From Streptomyces sp. CHD11 (lineage in GTDB: Bacteria; Actinomycetota; Actinomycetes; Streptomycetales; Streptomycetaceae): a stretch of DNA of 48,781 nt. The notes under the pieces were generated by a model. That model worked only from the letters and a program-made list of their open reading frames with translations. It was not told where the DNA came from and ran no database searches. The position numbers were made by a program, and so were the translations under genes. Positions 8,458 to 16,722 of the stretch are shown here, in pieces; within the stretch, counting starts at the first letter, position 1, and every line of letters begins with the position of its first letter. The stretch is taken from NCBI RefSeq assembly GCF_018638295.1, contig NZ_JABTTS010000009.1:1-48781 (forward strand). The letters run 5' to 3'.

Positions 8458-9456
8458 GTGACCAGTTCCGACGCCCCCGGCCCCGGCGCCCTCGCGGGCC
8501 TGCGTCCGCGGCTGCCGTCGCCGCTGTGTGAGGTCGAGGACGCGCGGTTCGGCAGCCGCGGAGTCCGCCTCCTGCTGAAGCGCGACGATCTCATCCATCC
8601 CGAACTCGTCGGCAACAAGTGGCGCAAACTCGCGCCCAACCTCGACGAGGCGGCCGGGCGGACCGTGCTCACCTTCGGCGGCGCGTACTCCAACCATCTG
8701 CGGGCGACGGCCGCCGCCGGGCGGCTGCTGGGTCTGCGCACGGTCGGCGTGGTGCGCGGCCAGGAACTCGCCGGCCGCCCTCTCAACCCGTCGCTGGCCC
8801 GGTGCGCGGCCGACGGAATGCGGTTGCACTTCGTCGACCGCTCGGCGTACCGGCGCAAGGCCGAGCCGGAGACGCTGGCGGCCGTCCTGCGCGCGGCGGA
8901 CGCCGAGGACGCGTACGTCGTGCCCGAGGGCGGCAGCAACGCCGCGGCCGTGCGCGGATGCCGGGCGCTCGGCGGGGAACTGGCCGGCCACGCGGACGTG
9001 ATCGCGGTGGCCTGCGGCACCGGTGGCACCCTCGCGGGACTGGCCGCCGGGGCCGGTGTGCGCGTGCTGGGCGTCCCGGTGCTCAGGGGCGGCTTCCTGA
9101 CCCAGGAGATACGCGCTCTGCAGACCGGCGCGTTCGGCGGCCCGCGCGGTGACTGGAGCCTCGACGACCGCTTCCACTTCGGTGGCTACGCCCGTACGAC
9201 GCCGGAACTCGAGGAGTTCGCCGCGGACTTCGAGGACCGTCACGGTGTTCCCGTGGAGCGTGTCTATGTCGCCAAGTTGCTTTACGCCCTTGTCGCCCTC
9301 GTGGAGGAGGGCGCGTTCGCGCGCGGGAGCACCGTCGCCGCGGTGATCACGGGACGCCCCTTCCCGGAGCGGAACGACTGGAGCGGGCCCGGGGCCGGTC
9401 CGGCGGCCTCCTCCGGTCCGGTCCGCCGGACAGCGCCGTCGGACCGTCTGCGCTGA
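8458..9456 (+). CDS. PLP-dependent ACC deaminase / D-cysteine desulfhydrase family enzyme
   Basis: A 332-residue fold-type II PLP enzyme. The PLP lysine lies in KRDDLIHPELVGNKWRKL (about residues 40-57, the conserved G-N-K), followed by the FGGAYSNHLRATAAAG segment that binds substrate carboxylate, PEGGSN near 160-165, and the phosphate-binding loop ACGTGGTLAGLAAG near 183-196. Members cleave 1-aminocyclopropane-1-carboxylate or desulfhydrate D-cysteine; which applies is not decidable by eye. GTG 8458 was preferred over a farther upstream GTG because homologous sequence starts here. The last 30 residues are low-complexity. Confidence 0.85.
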   Translation: MTSSDAPGPGALAGLRPRLPSPLCEVEDARFGSRGVRLLLKRDDLIHPELVGNKWRKLAPNLDEAAGRTVLTFGGAYSNHLRATAAAGRLLGLRTVGVVRGQELAGRPLNPSLARCAADGMRLHFVDRSAYRRKAEPETLAAVLRAADAEDAYVVPEGGSNAAAVRGCRALGGELAGHADVIAVACGTGGTLAGLAAGAGVRVLGVPVLRGGFLTQEIRALQTGAFGGPRGDWSLDDRFHFGGYARTTPELEEFAADFEDRHGVPVERVYVAKLLYALVALVEEGAFARGSTVAAVITGRPFPERNDWSGPGAGPAASSGPVRRTAPSDRLR

Positions 9457-9909
9457 CAGTCGCCGGCAGGTGTCGTCCGCCGGCTCCCCGGTGACGGGGT
9501 CGGCCTGCCCGAGCCGATACAGGGGCCGGCCGGCGGCGGTGGTCACGGACAGCACGTGTCCCACCCCTCGTTTTCGGCACGGCCGACCGCGCGCGCGTCG
9601 TCATGTGGCAATCTTGACTCGCGCCGGCGTTTCGGCGACCACGTACTGCTGTGACCGGATGTGACCACGGCGGCGGACGGTTCGACCAGGTGACGTCTGG
9701 GTACGTCAATCCGGCGCGCGCTCTTCCCATTTGGGAGCCGCATACCCCTAGCCACGGAGCGTATCGGTAGTTTTACTATGAGTGACGGCAATGGGTCGGG
9801 GTCCCGGGACAGGAGCCCTGAGAGCGCGATAGCGTCACGGCTGAACCACGTAGCGCGTTACCCGGGGGCGATCCGGCCCTGAAACGCTTGTACCACCTTG
9901 GAGGTGAGG
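9457..9909. other. Regulatory intergenic region upstream of the SigH operon
   Basis: This 450-bp non-coding stretch is less GC-rich than its neighbours around 9600-9790. It holds the SigB/SigH-type promoter candidate at 9679-9704 and GGAGG at 9900-9904 serving GTG 9910. An additional GTTT...GGGT pair near 9769-9800 has a 19-nt spacer and is less convincing. S. coelicolor sigH is known to be driven by several stress and developmental promoters. Confidence 0.5.
9679..9704 (+). promoter_or_regulatory. Candidate SigB/SigH-family promoter
   Basis: GGTT at 9679-9682 and GGGTAC at 9699-9704 are separated by exactly 16 bases. This fits the Streptomyces SigB-type consensus GNNT-N14-16-GGGTAC/T. It lies about 205 nt upstream of the anti-sigma gene, so the operon may be autoregulated. 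Confidence 0.55.
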
Positions 9910-10323
9910 GTGTCCCAGATCGCAGGCGAGCCCGCGACCCAGGACTTCGTGGAAGTCCGGCTGCCGGCCGCGGGGGCCTACCTGTCGGTGCTGCGTACGG
10001 CCACGGCCGGCCTCGCGGCCCGTTTGGACTTCACCCTCGACGAGATCGAGGACCTGCGCATCGCGGTCGACGAGGCCTGCGCGATCCTGCTTCAGCAGGC
10101 CGTGCCGGGGTCGGTGCTCAGCTGTGTCTTCCGGCTTGTCGACGACTCGCTGGAGGTGACCGTGTCGGCGCCGACCACGGACGGTCACGCCCCTTCACGG
10201 GACACCTTCGCCTGGACGGTCCTGTCCGCGCTCGCGGGCAAGGTGTCGTCGGCCGTGGACGAGGACAAGACCGTGTCGATCAGCCTCTACAAACAGCGCG
10301 GCGCGGGACCCGGGCCGGCGTGA
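9910..10323 (+). CDS. prsH: Anti-sigma factor, RsbW-type serine kinase (UshX/PrsH-like)
   Basis: A 137-residue GHKL-type ATPase of the anti-sigma kinase family. It shows the N box in LDEIEDLRIAVDEACAILLQ (E-x-x-x-A-V-x-E-A), and the later G-containing segment is reduced. It is expected to bind and inhibit the sigma factor encoded next door. GTG 9910 is chosen because GGAGG at 9900-9904 lies 5 nt upstream; TTG 9898 and GTG 9904 are in frame but badly spaced. Its stop overlaps the GTG at 10320 of the sigma gene (GTGA), indicating coupled translation. Gene name by recalled synteny with S. coelicolor sigH. Confidence 0.85.
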   Translation: MSQIAGEPATQDFVEVRLPAAGAYLSVLRTATAGLAARLDFTLDEIEDLRIAVDEACAILLQQAVPGSVLSCVFRLVDDSLEVTVSAPTTDGHAPSRDTFAWTVLSALAGKVSSAVDEDKTVSISLYKQRGAGPGPA

Positions 10324-11501
10324 GGAGCGAGGACGGGCCGGTGCGGGACGAAGAACGCGGCACACGGGAGCTGCCGGCCGAGCGCGTGCCGGACGGCATC
10401 GACGGCATCCCCGAGCAGGCCCGGCCGCATCCGGAGGGCGACTCCGCGGAGACCGCCTCCCCGGGCGGCGGGCAGCCCGGCGGTGCCGTGCGGGGCACGC
10501 CCGCGGCCGGGCCGGCCGGGGCCGGCCGCACGGACGCCCGCACGCATGAGGGTCACCCCGACCGGGCGGAGCCGGGAGCGCGGGAGGAGCCGGCGGCGGG
10601 GGACGAGGCGAGCGCTCGGGGAAGGGTGACGGGCCAGGCGATGAGCGAGCACGAGCGGCACGCCGAGGACGAGGCGCCGCAGGCGTCCGGTTCCGGGGGC
10701 GCGCGGGGCGCACCGGGCACCCACGGCACGCACGCGCACCACGACCCGACGGACCGCAGCGGGGCGCGTGCCCTGTTTCTGGAACTGCGCACGCTGCAGG
10801 ACGGCAGTCCCGCGTACGCGGAGCTGCGCAACCGGCTGGTGCGCATGCATCTGCCGCTCGTCGAGCATCTCGCGCGCCGTTTCCGCAACCGTGGCGAGCC
10901 GCTGGACGACCTCACCCAGGTCGCCACCATCGGCCTGATCAAATCCGTCGACCGCTTCGACCCCGACCGGGGTGTGGAGTTCTCGACGTACGCCACCCCG
11001 ACGGTCGTCGGCGAGATCAAGCGGCACTTCCGGGACAAGGGCTGGGCGGTGCGGGTGCCGCGCCGGCTCCAGGAGCTCCGGCTGGCGCTCACCACGGCCA
11101 CGGCGGAGCTGTCCCAGCTGCACGGCCGCTCCCCCACGGTGCACGAGCTGGCCGAAAAGCTGGGCATCTCCGAGGAGGAGGTCCTGGAGGGGCTGGAGTC
11201 CGCCAACGCGTACTCGACACTGTCCCTGGACGTCCCCGACACCGACGACGAGTCCCCGGCGGTGGCCGACACCCTCGGCGCCGAGGACGAGGCGCTGGAG
11301 GGTGTGGAGTACCGGGAGTCGCTCAAGCCGCTGCTGGAGGATCTTCCGCCGCGGGAGAAGCGGATCCTGCTGCTGCGTTTCTTCGGCAACATGACCCAGT
11401 CGCAGATCGCGCAGGAGGTCGGCATCTCGCAGATGCACGTCTCCCGTCTGCTGGCCCGCACCCTGGCCCAGCTGCGGGAGAAGCTGCTCGTGGAGGAGTG
11501 A
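10320..11501 (+). CDS. sigH: RNA polymerase sigma factor SigH (SigB/F/G subfamily)
   Basis: Group 3 sigma-70 of the SigB type. Region 2 runs from RLVRMHLPLVEHLARRF through QVATIGLIKSVDRFDPDRG and STYATPTVVGEIKRHFRD; region 3 contains GRSPTVHELAEKLGISEEEV; region 4 contains LPPREKRILLLRFFGNMTQS and the HTH IAQEVGISQMHVSRLLARTL. GTG 10320 overlaps the anti-sigma stop and gives 393 residues with a charged, low-complexity N-terminal extension of over 100 residues. In-frame GTG 10626 and ATG 10641 would give 291 or 286 residues. S. coelicolor SigH is known to be made in several sizes from different starts and by processing, so both long and short forms are plausible. Controls osmotic stress and septation genes there. 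Confidence 0.92.
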   Translation: MRSEDGPVRDEERGTRELPAERVPDGIDGIPEQARPHPEGDSAETASPGGGQPGGAVRGTPAAGPAGAGRTDARTHEGHPDRAEPGAREEPAAGDEASARGRVTGQAMSEHERHAEDEAPQASGSGGARGAPGTHGTHAHHDPTDRSGARALFLELRTLQDGSPAYAELRNRLVRMHLPLVEHLARRFRNRGEPLDDLTQVATIGLIKSVDRFDPDRGVEFSTYATPTVVGEIKRHFRDKGWAVRVPRRLQELRLALTTATAELSQLHGRSPTVHELAEKLGISEEEVLEGLESANAYSTLSLDVPDTDDESPAVADTLGAEDEALEGVEYRESLKPLLEDLPPREKRILLLRFFGNMTQSQIAQEVGISQMHVSRLLARTLAQLREKLLVEE

Positions 11502-11537
11502 ACCGGGGCGCCGCGGCGCCGTGGCGGTCCGGGGGCG

Positions 11538-12002
11538 CTACCTGCCCGCACTCCCGGCGTTCCCGGGGCCCCGGATGCCGAGGGCCCGGGTCGTCCCGGG
11601 GTTGACCAGCAGCACGAGCGCGGTGACGGCCACGACGGCGAGCACGATCCCGGCGGGGATGGCCACGCCGTCGGACACCAGCAGGTTGTAGGCCACCGGC
11701 AGCGCGATGATCTGCGTGATGACGGCGGGGCCCCGGCTCCAGCCCCGCCGGGCGAGCAGCCCCCGCGCGGCGATCAGCGGGAGCAGCGCCAGCATGATCA
11801 GGGTCACCCCGCCGGTGACGGCCTGGCTGCGGTCGTCCGGTGCGCCGGTCAGGGCGAGGACCGACATCCACCCGCCGACGGCCACCAGCGCCAGTCCTTC
11901 CAGGGCGGCCAGCGCCGCCGCGTAGGCCGGACGGCGCTCGGCGATGCCGTCCGGCGCGGTCGTCCCGTCCGGGGGTGCGGTGGGGGTCTGCTCGCTGCTC
12001 AC
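11538..12002 (-). CDS. Integral membrane protein of unknown function
   Basis: A protein of about 154 residues with four predicted hydrophobic segments: ALEGLALVAVGGWMSVLAL, GGVTLIMLALLPLIAARGLL, a stretch around AVITQIIALPVAYNLLV and IVLAVVAVTALVLLV. A charged, Pro/Thr-rich N-terminus precedes the first. No catalytic motif is seen. GTG 12002 and GTG 12050 are both possible starts and neither has a well-spaced ribosome site. It is convergent with sigH and divergent from the diacylglycerol-kinase-like gene. A similar small membrane gene sits here in S. coelicolor as far as recalled. Confidence 0.75.
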   Translation of the reverse strand: MSSEQTPTAPPDGTTAPDGIAERRPAYAAALAALEGLALVAVGGWMSVLALTGAPDDRSQAVTGGVTLIMLALLPLIAARGLLARRGWSRGPAVITQIIALPVAYNLLVSDGVAIPAGIVLAVVAVTALVLLVNPGTTRALGIRGPGNAGSAGR

Positions 12003-12118
12003 CCCTGAAGGGTAGCCCTCGCCGTACGCCCCTTCCGTGGCGCGGCTCACCCCTTCGCGCCCGCGGTGACCGGGCCTCGGTATGGGCCCGGTACCCCTCA
12101 GTAGGTACCCTGCACGTC

Positions 12119-13087
12119 ATGCGTGCACTTCTCGTGGTCAATCCGGCGGCTACCACCACCAGTGCGCGCACGCGCGATGTGCTGATCCACGCCCTCGCCA
12201 GCGAGATGAAGCTGGAAGCCGTCACCACCGAGTACCGCGGACACGGGCGCGACCTGGGCCGGCAGGCCGCGGAGAGCGACGACATAGACCTGGTGGTCGC
12301 CCTCGGCGGGGACGGCACGGTCAACGAGGTCGTCAACGGTCTGCTGCACGCGGGACCCGATCCGGAGCATCTGCCCGGCCTCGCCGTGGTGCCCGGCGGA
12401 TCCACGAATGTCTTCGCCCGCGCCCTGGGGCTGCCCAACCAGCCCGTGGAGGCCACCGGCGCCCTGCTGGACGCCCTGCGCGAGGGCCGTGAGCGCACCG
12501 TGGGCCTGGGTCTGACCTCGGGCACGCCGGGCTCGGAGGACGAGGCCGTGCCGACCCGCTGGTTCACCTTCAACGCGGGCCTGGGCTTCGACGCCGGCGT
12601 GGTCGGCCGGGTGGAGCAGCAGCGGGAGCGCGGCAGGAAGTCCACTCACGCGCTGTACATGCGCCAGGTCGTCCGTCAGCTGCTCGGCGAGCCGCACCGC
12701 CGGCGCGGGGTGATCACGCTGGAGCATCCGGGTGACGAGCCGGTCACCGATCTGGCGCTGTCCATAGTCTCGAACACTTCGCCGTGGACGTTTCTCGGCA
12801 ATCGTCCGATCTACGCGTCACCTAAGGCCTCGTTCGATACGGGCCTCGATCTCTTCGGTCTGAGCCGGATGTCCACCACCGCGGTTGCCCGGTATGGCAC
12901 CCAGTTGCTCACTTCGTCCCCGGAGCGCGGCCCCCGCGGCAGGCACGTGGTCTCCCGGCACGACCTGACACGCTTCACCTTGCATTCGAAGGTGCCACTA
13001 CCCCTCCAGATGGACGGTGACCACCTGGGGCTGCGAACCAGCGTGACGTTCACAGGCGTACGCCGTGCACTGCGTGTGATTGTGTGA
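12119..13087 (+). CDS. Diacylglycerol/lipid kinase-family protein (DAGK catalytic domain)
   Basis: A 322-residue protein of the diacylglycerol/sphingosine kinase family. It starts MRALLVVNPAATTTSARTRD (N-P-x-A phosphate loop region), carries the nucleotide-binding GGDGTVNEVVNGLL at about residues 60-73 and PGGSTNVFARALGLP at about 90-104, and FNAGLGFDAGVV further on. The C-terminal beta-sandwich ends LPLQMDGDHLG, where family members bind metal or lipid. It would phosphorylate a lipid such as diacylglycerol on the cytoplasmic membrane face. No membrane segment is seen. Palindromic GGTACC elements at about 12087-12110 lie just before the start. Confidence 0.88.
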   Translation: MRALLVVNPAATTTSARTRDVLIHALASEMKLEAVTTEYRGHGRDLGRQAAESDDIDLVVALGGDGTVNEVVNGLLHAGPDPEHLPGLAVVPGGSTNVFARALGLPNQPVEATGALLDALREGRERTVGLGLTSGTPGSEDEAVPTRWFTFNAGLGFDAGVVGRVEQQRERGRKSTHALYMRQVVRQLLGEPHRRRGVITLEHPGDEPVTDLALSIVSNTSPWTFLGNRPIYASPKASFDTGLDLFGLSRMSTTAVARYGTQLLTSSPERGPRGRHVVSRHDLTRFTLHSKVPLPLQMDGDHLGLRTSVTFTGVRRALRVIV

Positions 13088-13404
13088 GCAGAAAGGGCGA
13101 AAGTCCTTTCACTCGAACGTTTAGACCAGGGTCCACCCCATGGAAGTACGGCTGTGACCTAGTCGACACCGAAGAATCAAAAAAAACTTTTCGGAAGGGG
13201 TTGTATCCGCCGCCGAGGTTTGCGAGTCTCTTCATGGCGATCGGGACGGCCCGCAACACCGGCCTCGACAGATCACCGGAACCCCTCTTCGAACCCAAGG
13301 ACCACGCCAGGGAACCTGGCGGTCGGCCCTTCACTTGTCGGGGGATTCGTGAAAGCGTTCACATTCACAAGCACTTGCAGTTATACCAAGGAGAGGTAGC
13401 AGCC
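13088..13404 (+). promoter_or_regulatory. Long leader region of wblE with AT-rich tract and palindrome
   Basis: The 317 bases ahead of wblE have no gene but unusual composition: an A8 tract at about 13178-13185 followed by CTTTT, and a GC-poor segment through 13240. The frame of wblE is open all the way to 13084, but codon choice there is unlike a Streptomyces gene (it includes a TTA codon just before the ribosome site), so it is read as untranslated leader. The palindrome GTGAAAGCGTTCAC lies at 13349-13362, near to the Crp-type pattern GTG-N8-CAC. AAGGAGAGG at about 13388-13396 is the ribosome binding site. Confidence 0.5.
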
Positions 13405-13662
13405 ATGGACTGGCGTCACAACGCCGTTTGCCGCGAGGAAGACCCCGAGCTCTTCTTCCCCATCGGCAACACCGGTCCCGCGCTGCTGCAGATCGAGGAA
13501 GCCAAGGCCGTCTGCCGTCGCTGTCCGGTGATCGAGAGCTGCCTTCAGTGGGCACTCGAGTCCGGTCAGGACTCCGGCGTCTGGGGTGGTCTCAGCGAGG
13601 ACGAGCGTCGCGCGATGAAGCGCCGCGCCGCCCGCAACCGGGCCCGTCAGGCCTCCGCCTGA
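13405..13662 (+). CDS. wblE: WhiB-family iron-sulfur transcription factor WblE
   Basis: An 85-residue Wbl protein. The four cluster-binding cysteines are C9, C37, C40 and C46 (C-x27-C-x2-C-x5-C), followed by the GVWGG turn at 58-62 and a basic tail KRRAARNRAR for DNA contact. It would hold a 4Fe-4S cluster sensitive to oxygen or nitric oxide and act together with the principal sigma factor. Length and sequence fit WblE/WhiB1-type proteins, which are conserved across actinobacteria. ATG 13405 follows AAGGAGAGG. A strong terminator follows at 13818. Confidence 0.95.
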   Translation: MDWRHNAVCREEDPELFFPIGNTGPALLQIEEAKAVCRRCPVIESCLQWALESGQDSGVWGGLSEDERRAMKRRAARNRARQASA

Positions 13663-13817
13663 CACCCCCTGCCGACAGCCTGAGCTTGGCGGCGCGTGTG
13701 CCCGACCGGATCACTCCGTAGAAGGCGCCCACGCATCTCCCGCCCCCGAGCCGCAGCGCGCAGTTCCCCGAGTGCTCGAACCAACTCGAGCGGGGAACAC
13801 CGAGGAACGAGCATCAG

Positions 13818-13849
13818 CCCCGGACCACTTCCAAGGTCCGGGGCCTTTT
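13818..13849 (+). terminator. Rho-independent terminator
   Basis: Stem CCCCGGACC / GGTCCGGGG (9 bp, 8-nt loop) followed by CCTTTT on the plus strand. It ends transcripts from wblE and separates them from the convergent histidine kinase gene. Confidence 0.8.
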
Positions 13850-13904
13850 GCCGCGCCCGGACGCCCCGGGCCGGGCCCCCTCCCCCGGCGCGCGTCCCAT
13901 TCCC

Positions 13905-15380
13905 CTACTTGTCCGACTGCACCGGGATGTCCAGGATCACCCTGGTCCCCCGCTCCGGGGCCGGCACCATGTCGAACGTGCCGCTCAACTCGCCCTCCAC
14001 CAGGGTCCGTACGATCTGCAGACCGAGGTTGCCCGCGGTGTGCGGATCGAAGCCCTCGGGCAGACCCACCCCGTCGTCCTGGACGGTGACCAGCAGGCGG
14101 GCCTCCTTCGAGGTGCCGCCGCGGACCGCGGACACCTCGACGGTGCCGGTGTCACCCTCACCGAAGCCGTGCTCCAGCGCGTTCTGCAGGATCTCGGTCA
14201 GCACCATCGCCAGCGGGGTGGCGACCTCGGCGTCCAGTATCCCGAAGCGGCCGGAACGCCGGCCGGTGACCTTGCCGGGTGAGATCTCGGCGACCATGGC
14301 GAGGACACGGTCGGCGATCTCGTCGAACTCCACCCGCTCGTCCAGGTTCTGGGACAGCGTCTCGTGGACGATCGCGATGGACCCCACCCGGCGCACGGCC
14401 TCCTCCAGCGCCGCACGGCCGCGCTCGGACCCGATCCGGCGGGCCTGGAGCCGCAGGAGCGCCGCCACCGTCTGGAGGTTGTTCTTGACCCGGTGGTGGA
14501 TCTCCCGGATGGTCGCGTCCTTGGTGATCAACTCACGTTCGCGGCGGCGAAGCTCGGTGACATCGCGGAGCAGTACCAGCGAGCCGATGCGGGTGCCCTT
14601 CGGCTTGAGCGGGATCGCCCGGAACTGGATCACCCCGTCGTGCGCCTCGATCTCGAACTCGCGCGGTGCCCAGCCGCTGGCGACCTTGGCCAGCGCCTCG
14701 TCCACCGGCCCCTTGGTAGGGGCCAGTTCGGCGGTGGTCTCGCCAAGGTGATGGCCCACCAGGTCGGCGGCGAGACCCATCCGGTGGTAGGCGGACAGCG
14801 CGTTCGGCGAGGCGTACTGCACGACGCCCTCGGCGTCCAGCCGGATCAGCCCGTCGCCCACCCGGGGCGAGGCGTCCATCTCCAACTGCTGGTTCGCGTA
14901 CGGGAAGGCCCCGGCCGCGATCATCTGCGCGAGGTCGGAGGCGCTCTGGAGGTAGGTGAGCTCCAGCCGGCTGGGGGTCCGCACGGTGAGCAGGTTGGTG
15001 TTGCGGGCGATGACACCGAGGACCCGCCCCTCCCGCCGCACGGGGATGGACTCGACCCGTACGGGAACCTCCTCACGCCACTCCGGGTCTCCCTCGCGCA
15101 CGATCCGGCCCTCGTCGTGAGCCGCGTCCAGCATGGGCCGGCGGCCGCGCGGGACGAGGTGGCCGACCATGTCGTCCTGGTAGGAGGTCGGGCCGGTGTT
15201 GGGCCGCATCTGGGCGACGGAGACATAGCGGGTGCCGTCGCGGGTGGGGACCCACAGGACCAGATCGGCGAAGGAGAGGTCGGAGAGCAGCTGCCACTCC
15301 GAGACCAGCAGGTGGAGCCACTCGAGGTCGGTGTCACCGAGAGCGGTGTGCTGGCGTACGAGTTCGTTCATGGAGGGCAC
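13905..15380 (-). CDS. pdtaS: PdtaS-like sensor histidine kinase (GAF-PAS-HisKA_2-HATPase)
   Basis: A 491-residue soluble histidine kinase. Residues 1-150 form a GAF-like domain, about 175-290 a PAS domain ending RIGSLVLLRDVTELRRRERE, then the HisKA_2 box ATIREIHHRVKNNLQTVAAL (the phospho-acceptor His is in EIHHRVKNN), and a HATPase with N box ILQNALEHGF and G boxes DDGVGLPEG and GNLGLQIVRTL. No membrane segment is present. This is the layout of mycobacterial PdtaS, whose partner PdtaR is an ANTAR-type response regulator; no such partner is next to it. GTG 15380 and ATG 15371 are both possible starts. Divergent from nagB. Confidence 0.9.
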   Translation of the reverse strand: MPSMNELVRQHTALGDTDLEWLHLLVSEWQLLSDLSFADLVLWVPTRDGTRYVSVAQMRPNTGPTSYQDDMVGHLVPRGRRPMLDAAHDEGRIVREGDPEWREEVPVRVESIPVRREGRVLGVIARNTNLLTVRTPSRLELTYLQSASDLAQMIAAGAFPYANQQLEMDASPRVGDGLIRLDAEGVVQYASPNALSAYHRMGLAADLVGHHLGETTAELAPTKGPVDEALAKVASGWAPREFEIEAHDGVIQFRAIPLKPKGTRIGSLVLLRDVTELRRRERELITKDATIREIHHRVKNNLQTVAALLRLQARRIGSERGRAALEEAVRRVGSIAIVHETLSQNLDERVEFDEIADRVLAMVAEISPGKVTGRRSGRFGILDAEVATPLAMVLTEILQNALEHGFGEGDTGTVEVSAVRGGTSKEARLLVTVQDDGVGLPEGFDPHTAGNLGLQIVRTLVEGELSGTFDMVPAPERGTRVILDIPVQSDK

Positions 15381-15614
15381 GTCCGCGAGCGTACCCGGGG
15401 GGTGCGCGCGGGGCCCGGGAACACCCGCGGGCCGCGGCGCCTGAGAGGGACCCTCAGCCCTCCCGGCACCGCAGCCCGGAGCAGTACCGGCCGGCGGGGT
15501 GTGCGGTCCCGGTCGGCCGTGGTCGAGGAGCCGGGGCAGTCAGGGCAGAGAGCTCCGGATCCTCGGTCCGCCTTCCTGTGCGGGGAAGGCAGGCTTGCTG
15601 TGTCCGACACACAT

Positions 15615-15630
15615 TGTGGACTAGACCACT
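15615..15630 (+). promoter_or_regulatory. DasR operator-like site (dre), distal
   Basis: TGTGGACTAGACCACT matches the dre consensus ACTGGTCTAGACCACT at 13 of 16 positions. It lies nearly 300 nt upstream of the nagB start. Confidence 0.6.
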
Positions 15631-15837
15631 GCCCGTGTAAATGCGTGGGACACGGTCTGTGCTGTCACGGCGTGTCCGCCCGCGGCGCGGGCGACCACTA
15701 CGGGAAGCCTAACCCGTACGGCTCCCTCCAGGGGCCGGACGGAAGCGCCGGTTTCGGCGGACGACGGCGGCCGCGCGGGCCGGCCCGGCGCCGGCGGCCG
15801 CTCCTGGGAGGCGGGGCACCCCTCTGCTAGATTGATA

Positions 15838-15853
15838 ATTGGTCTAAACCACA
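15838..15853 (+). promoter_or_regulatory. DasR operator-like site (dre), nagB-proximal
   Basis: ATTGGTCTAAACCACA matches the dre consensus at 13 of 16 positions and directly follows a possible -10 hexamer TAGATT (15828-15833). It lies 60 nt before the nagB start, a position suited to blocking transcription. nagB is a known DasR target. Confidence 0.8.
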
Positions 15854-15912
15854 TGGTCCCGTCCGTCGGGGCCCGTCCCAGTCGAATCCTCCAGAAGATC
15901 GGCAGGCCCACC

Positions 15913-16698
15913 GTGGAAGTTGTCATCGTTGCGGACGCCAAGGCGGGCGGCGAGCTCATCGCCGGGGCCATGGCGGAGCTGCTGCGGCGTAAGCCCGACG
16001 CCCTGCTGGGCGTCGCCACCGGTTCCACCCCGCTGCCCGTCTACCAGGCGCTGGCGAGCATGGTGGATTCCGGGGCCGCCGACACCTCCCGGGCCAGGAT
16101 CGCCCAGCTCGACGAGTATGTGGGACTGCCTACCGACCACCCCGAGTCCTACCGCTCGGTGGTCCGGCGCGAGGTCCTGGAGCCGCTCGGCATCGGGATG
16201 GACGCCTTCATGGGCCCCGACGGCACGGCCGAGGACGTGCAGGCGGCCTGCGAGGCGTACGACAGGCGGCTGGCCGAGGCCGGCGGCGTGGATCTCCAGC
16301 TGCTCGGCATCGGGACGGACGGGCACATCGGGTTCAACGAACCGTGCTCCTCGCTCGCCTCGCGCACCCGGATCAAGACGCTGACCGAGCAGACCCGGGT
16401 GGACAACGCGCGCTTCTTCGGCGGCGACATCGGCCAGGTGCCGCACCACGTCATCACCCAGGGCATCGGCACCATCCTGGAGGCCCGGCACCTGGTCCTG
16501 CTGGCCACCGGCGAGGGCAAGGCGGACGCGGTCGCCGCGACCGTCGAGGGCCCGGTGGCCGCGGTGTGCCCGGCGTCCGCGCTCCAGCTGCACCCGCACG
16601 CCACGGTGGTCGTCGACGAGGCCGCCGCCGCCGAGCTGAAGCTCGCCGGCTACTTCCGCCACACCTACGCGGGCAAGCCGGACTGGCAGGGGATCTGA
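15913..16698 (+). CDS. nagB: Glucosamine-6-phosphate deaminase
   Basis: A 261-residue enzyme that converts glucosamine-6-phosphate to fructose-6-phosphate plus ammonia, the last step of N-acetylglucosamine catabolism. It carries LLGVATGSTPLPVYQAL (phosphate loop), QLDEYVGLP (catalytic Asp region), LLGIGTDGHIGFNEP (the catalytic His and Glu in G-x-D-G-H-I-x-F-N-E-P) and RTRIKTLTEQTR. GTG 15913 gives VEVVIVADAK, the normal N-terminus of Streptomyces NagB; the longer in-frame reading would overlap the operator. Expression is expected to be repressed by DasR and relieved by glucosamine-6-phosphate, its substrate. Confidence 0.95.
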   Translation: MEVVIVADAKAGGELIAGAMAELLRRKPDALLGVATGSTPLPVYQALASMVDSGAADTSRARIAQLDEYVGLPTDHPESYRSVVRREVLEPLGIGMDAFMGPDGTAEDVQAACEAYDRRLAEAGGVDLQLLGIGTDGHIGFNEPCSSLASRTRIKTLTEQTRVDNARFFGGDIGQVPHHVITQGIGTILEARHLVLLATGEGKADAVAATVEGPVAAVCPASALQLHPHATVVVDEAAAAELKLAGYFRHTYAGKPDWQGI

Positions 16699-16706
16699 CC
16701 GGCGCC

Positions 16707-16722
16707 GGTGGTCTGGACCAGC
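16707..16722 (+). promoter_or_regulatory. DasR operator-like site upstream of dasR
   Basis: The core TGGTCTGGACCA (16709-16720) matches the dre core TGGTCTAGACCA at 11 of 12 positions. It overlaps the predicted -35 of the dasR promoter, so it could give autoregulation. Confidence 0.65.

Larger units (their letters stand above)
15381..15912. other. Divergent regulatory region between histidine kinase and nagB
   Basis: About 530 bases with no supported gene. It contains two DasR operator-like sites (15615-15630 and 15838-15853) described separately. TAGATT at 15828-15833 is a possible -10 element for nagB, directly abutting the second site. The rest is GC-rich spacer. Confidence 0.55.

Noticed and set aside
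13084..13404. In-frame upstream extension of wblE as a longer protein
   Set aside because: Codon use is unlike the genome, a TTA codon is present, and the known WblE length is 85 residues from ATG 13405.
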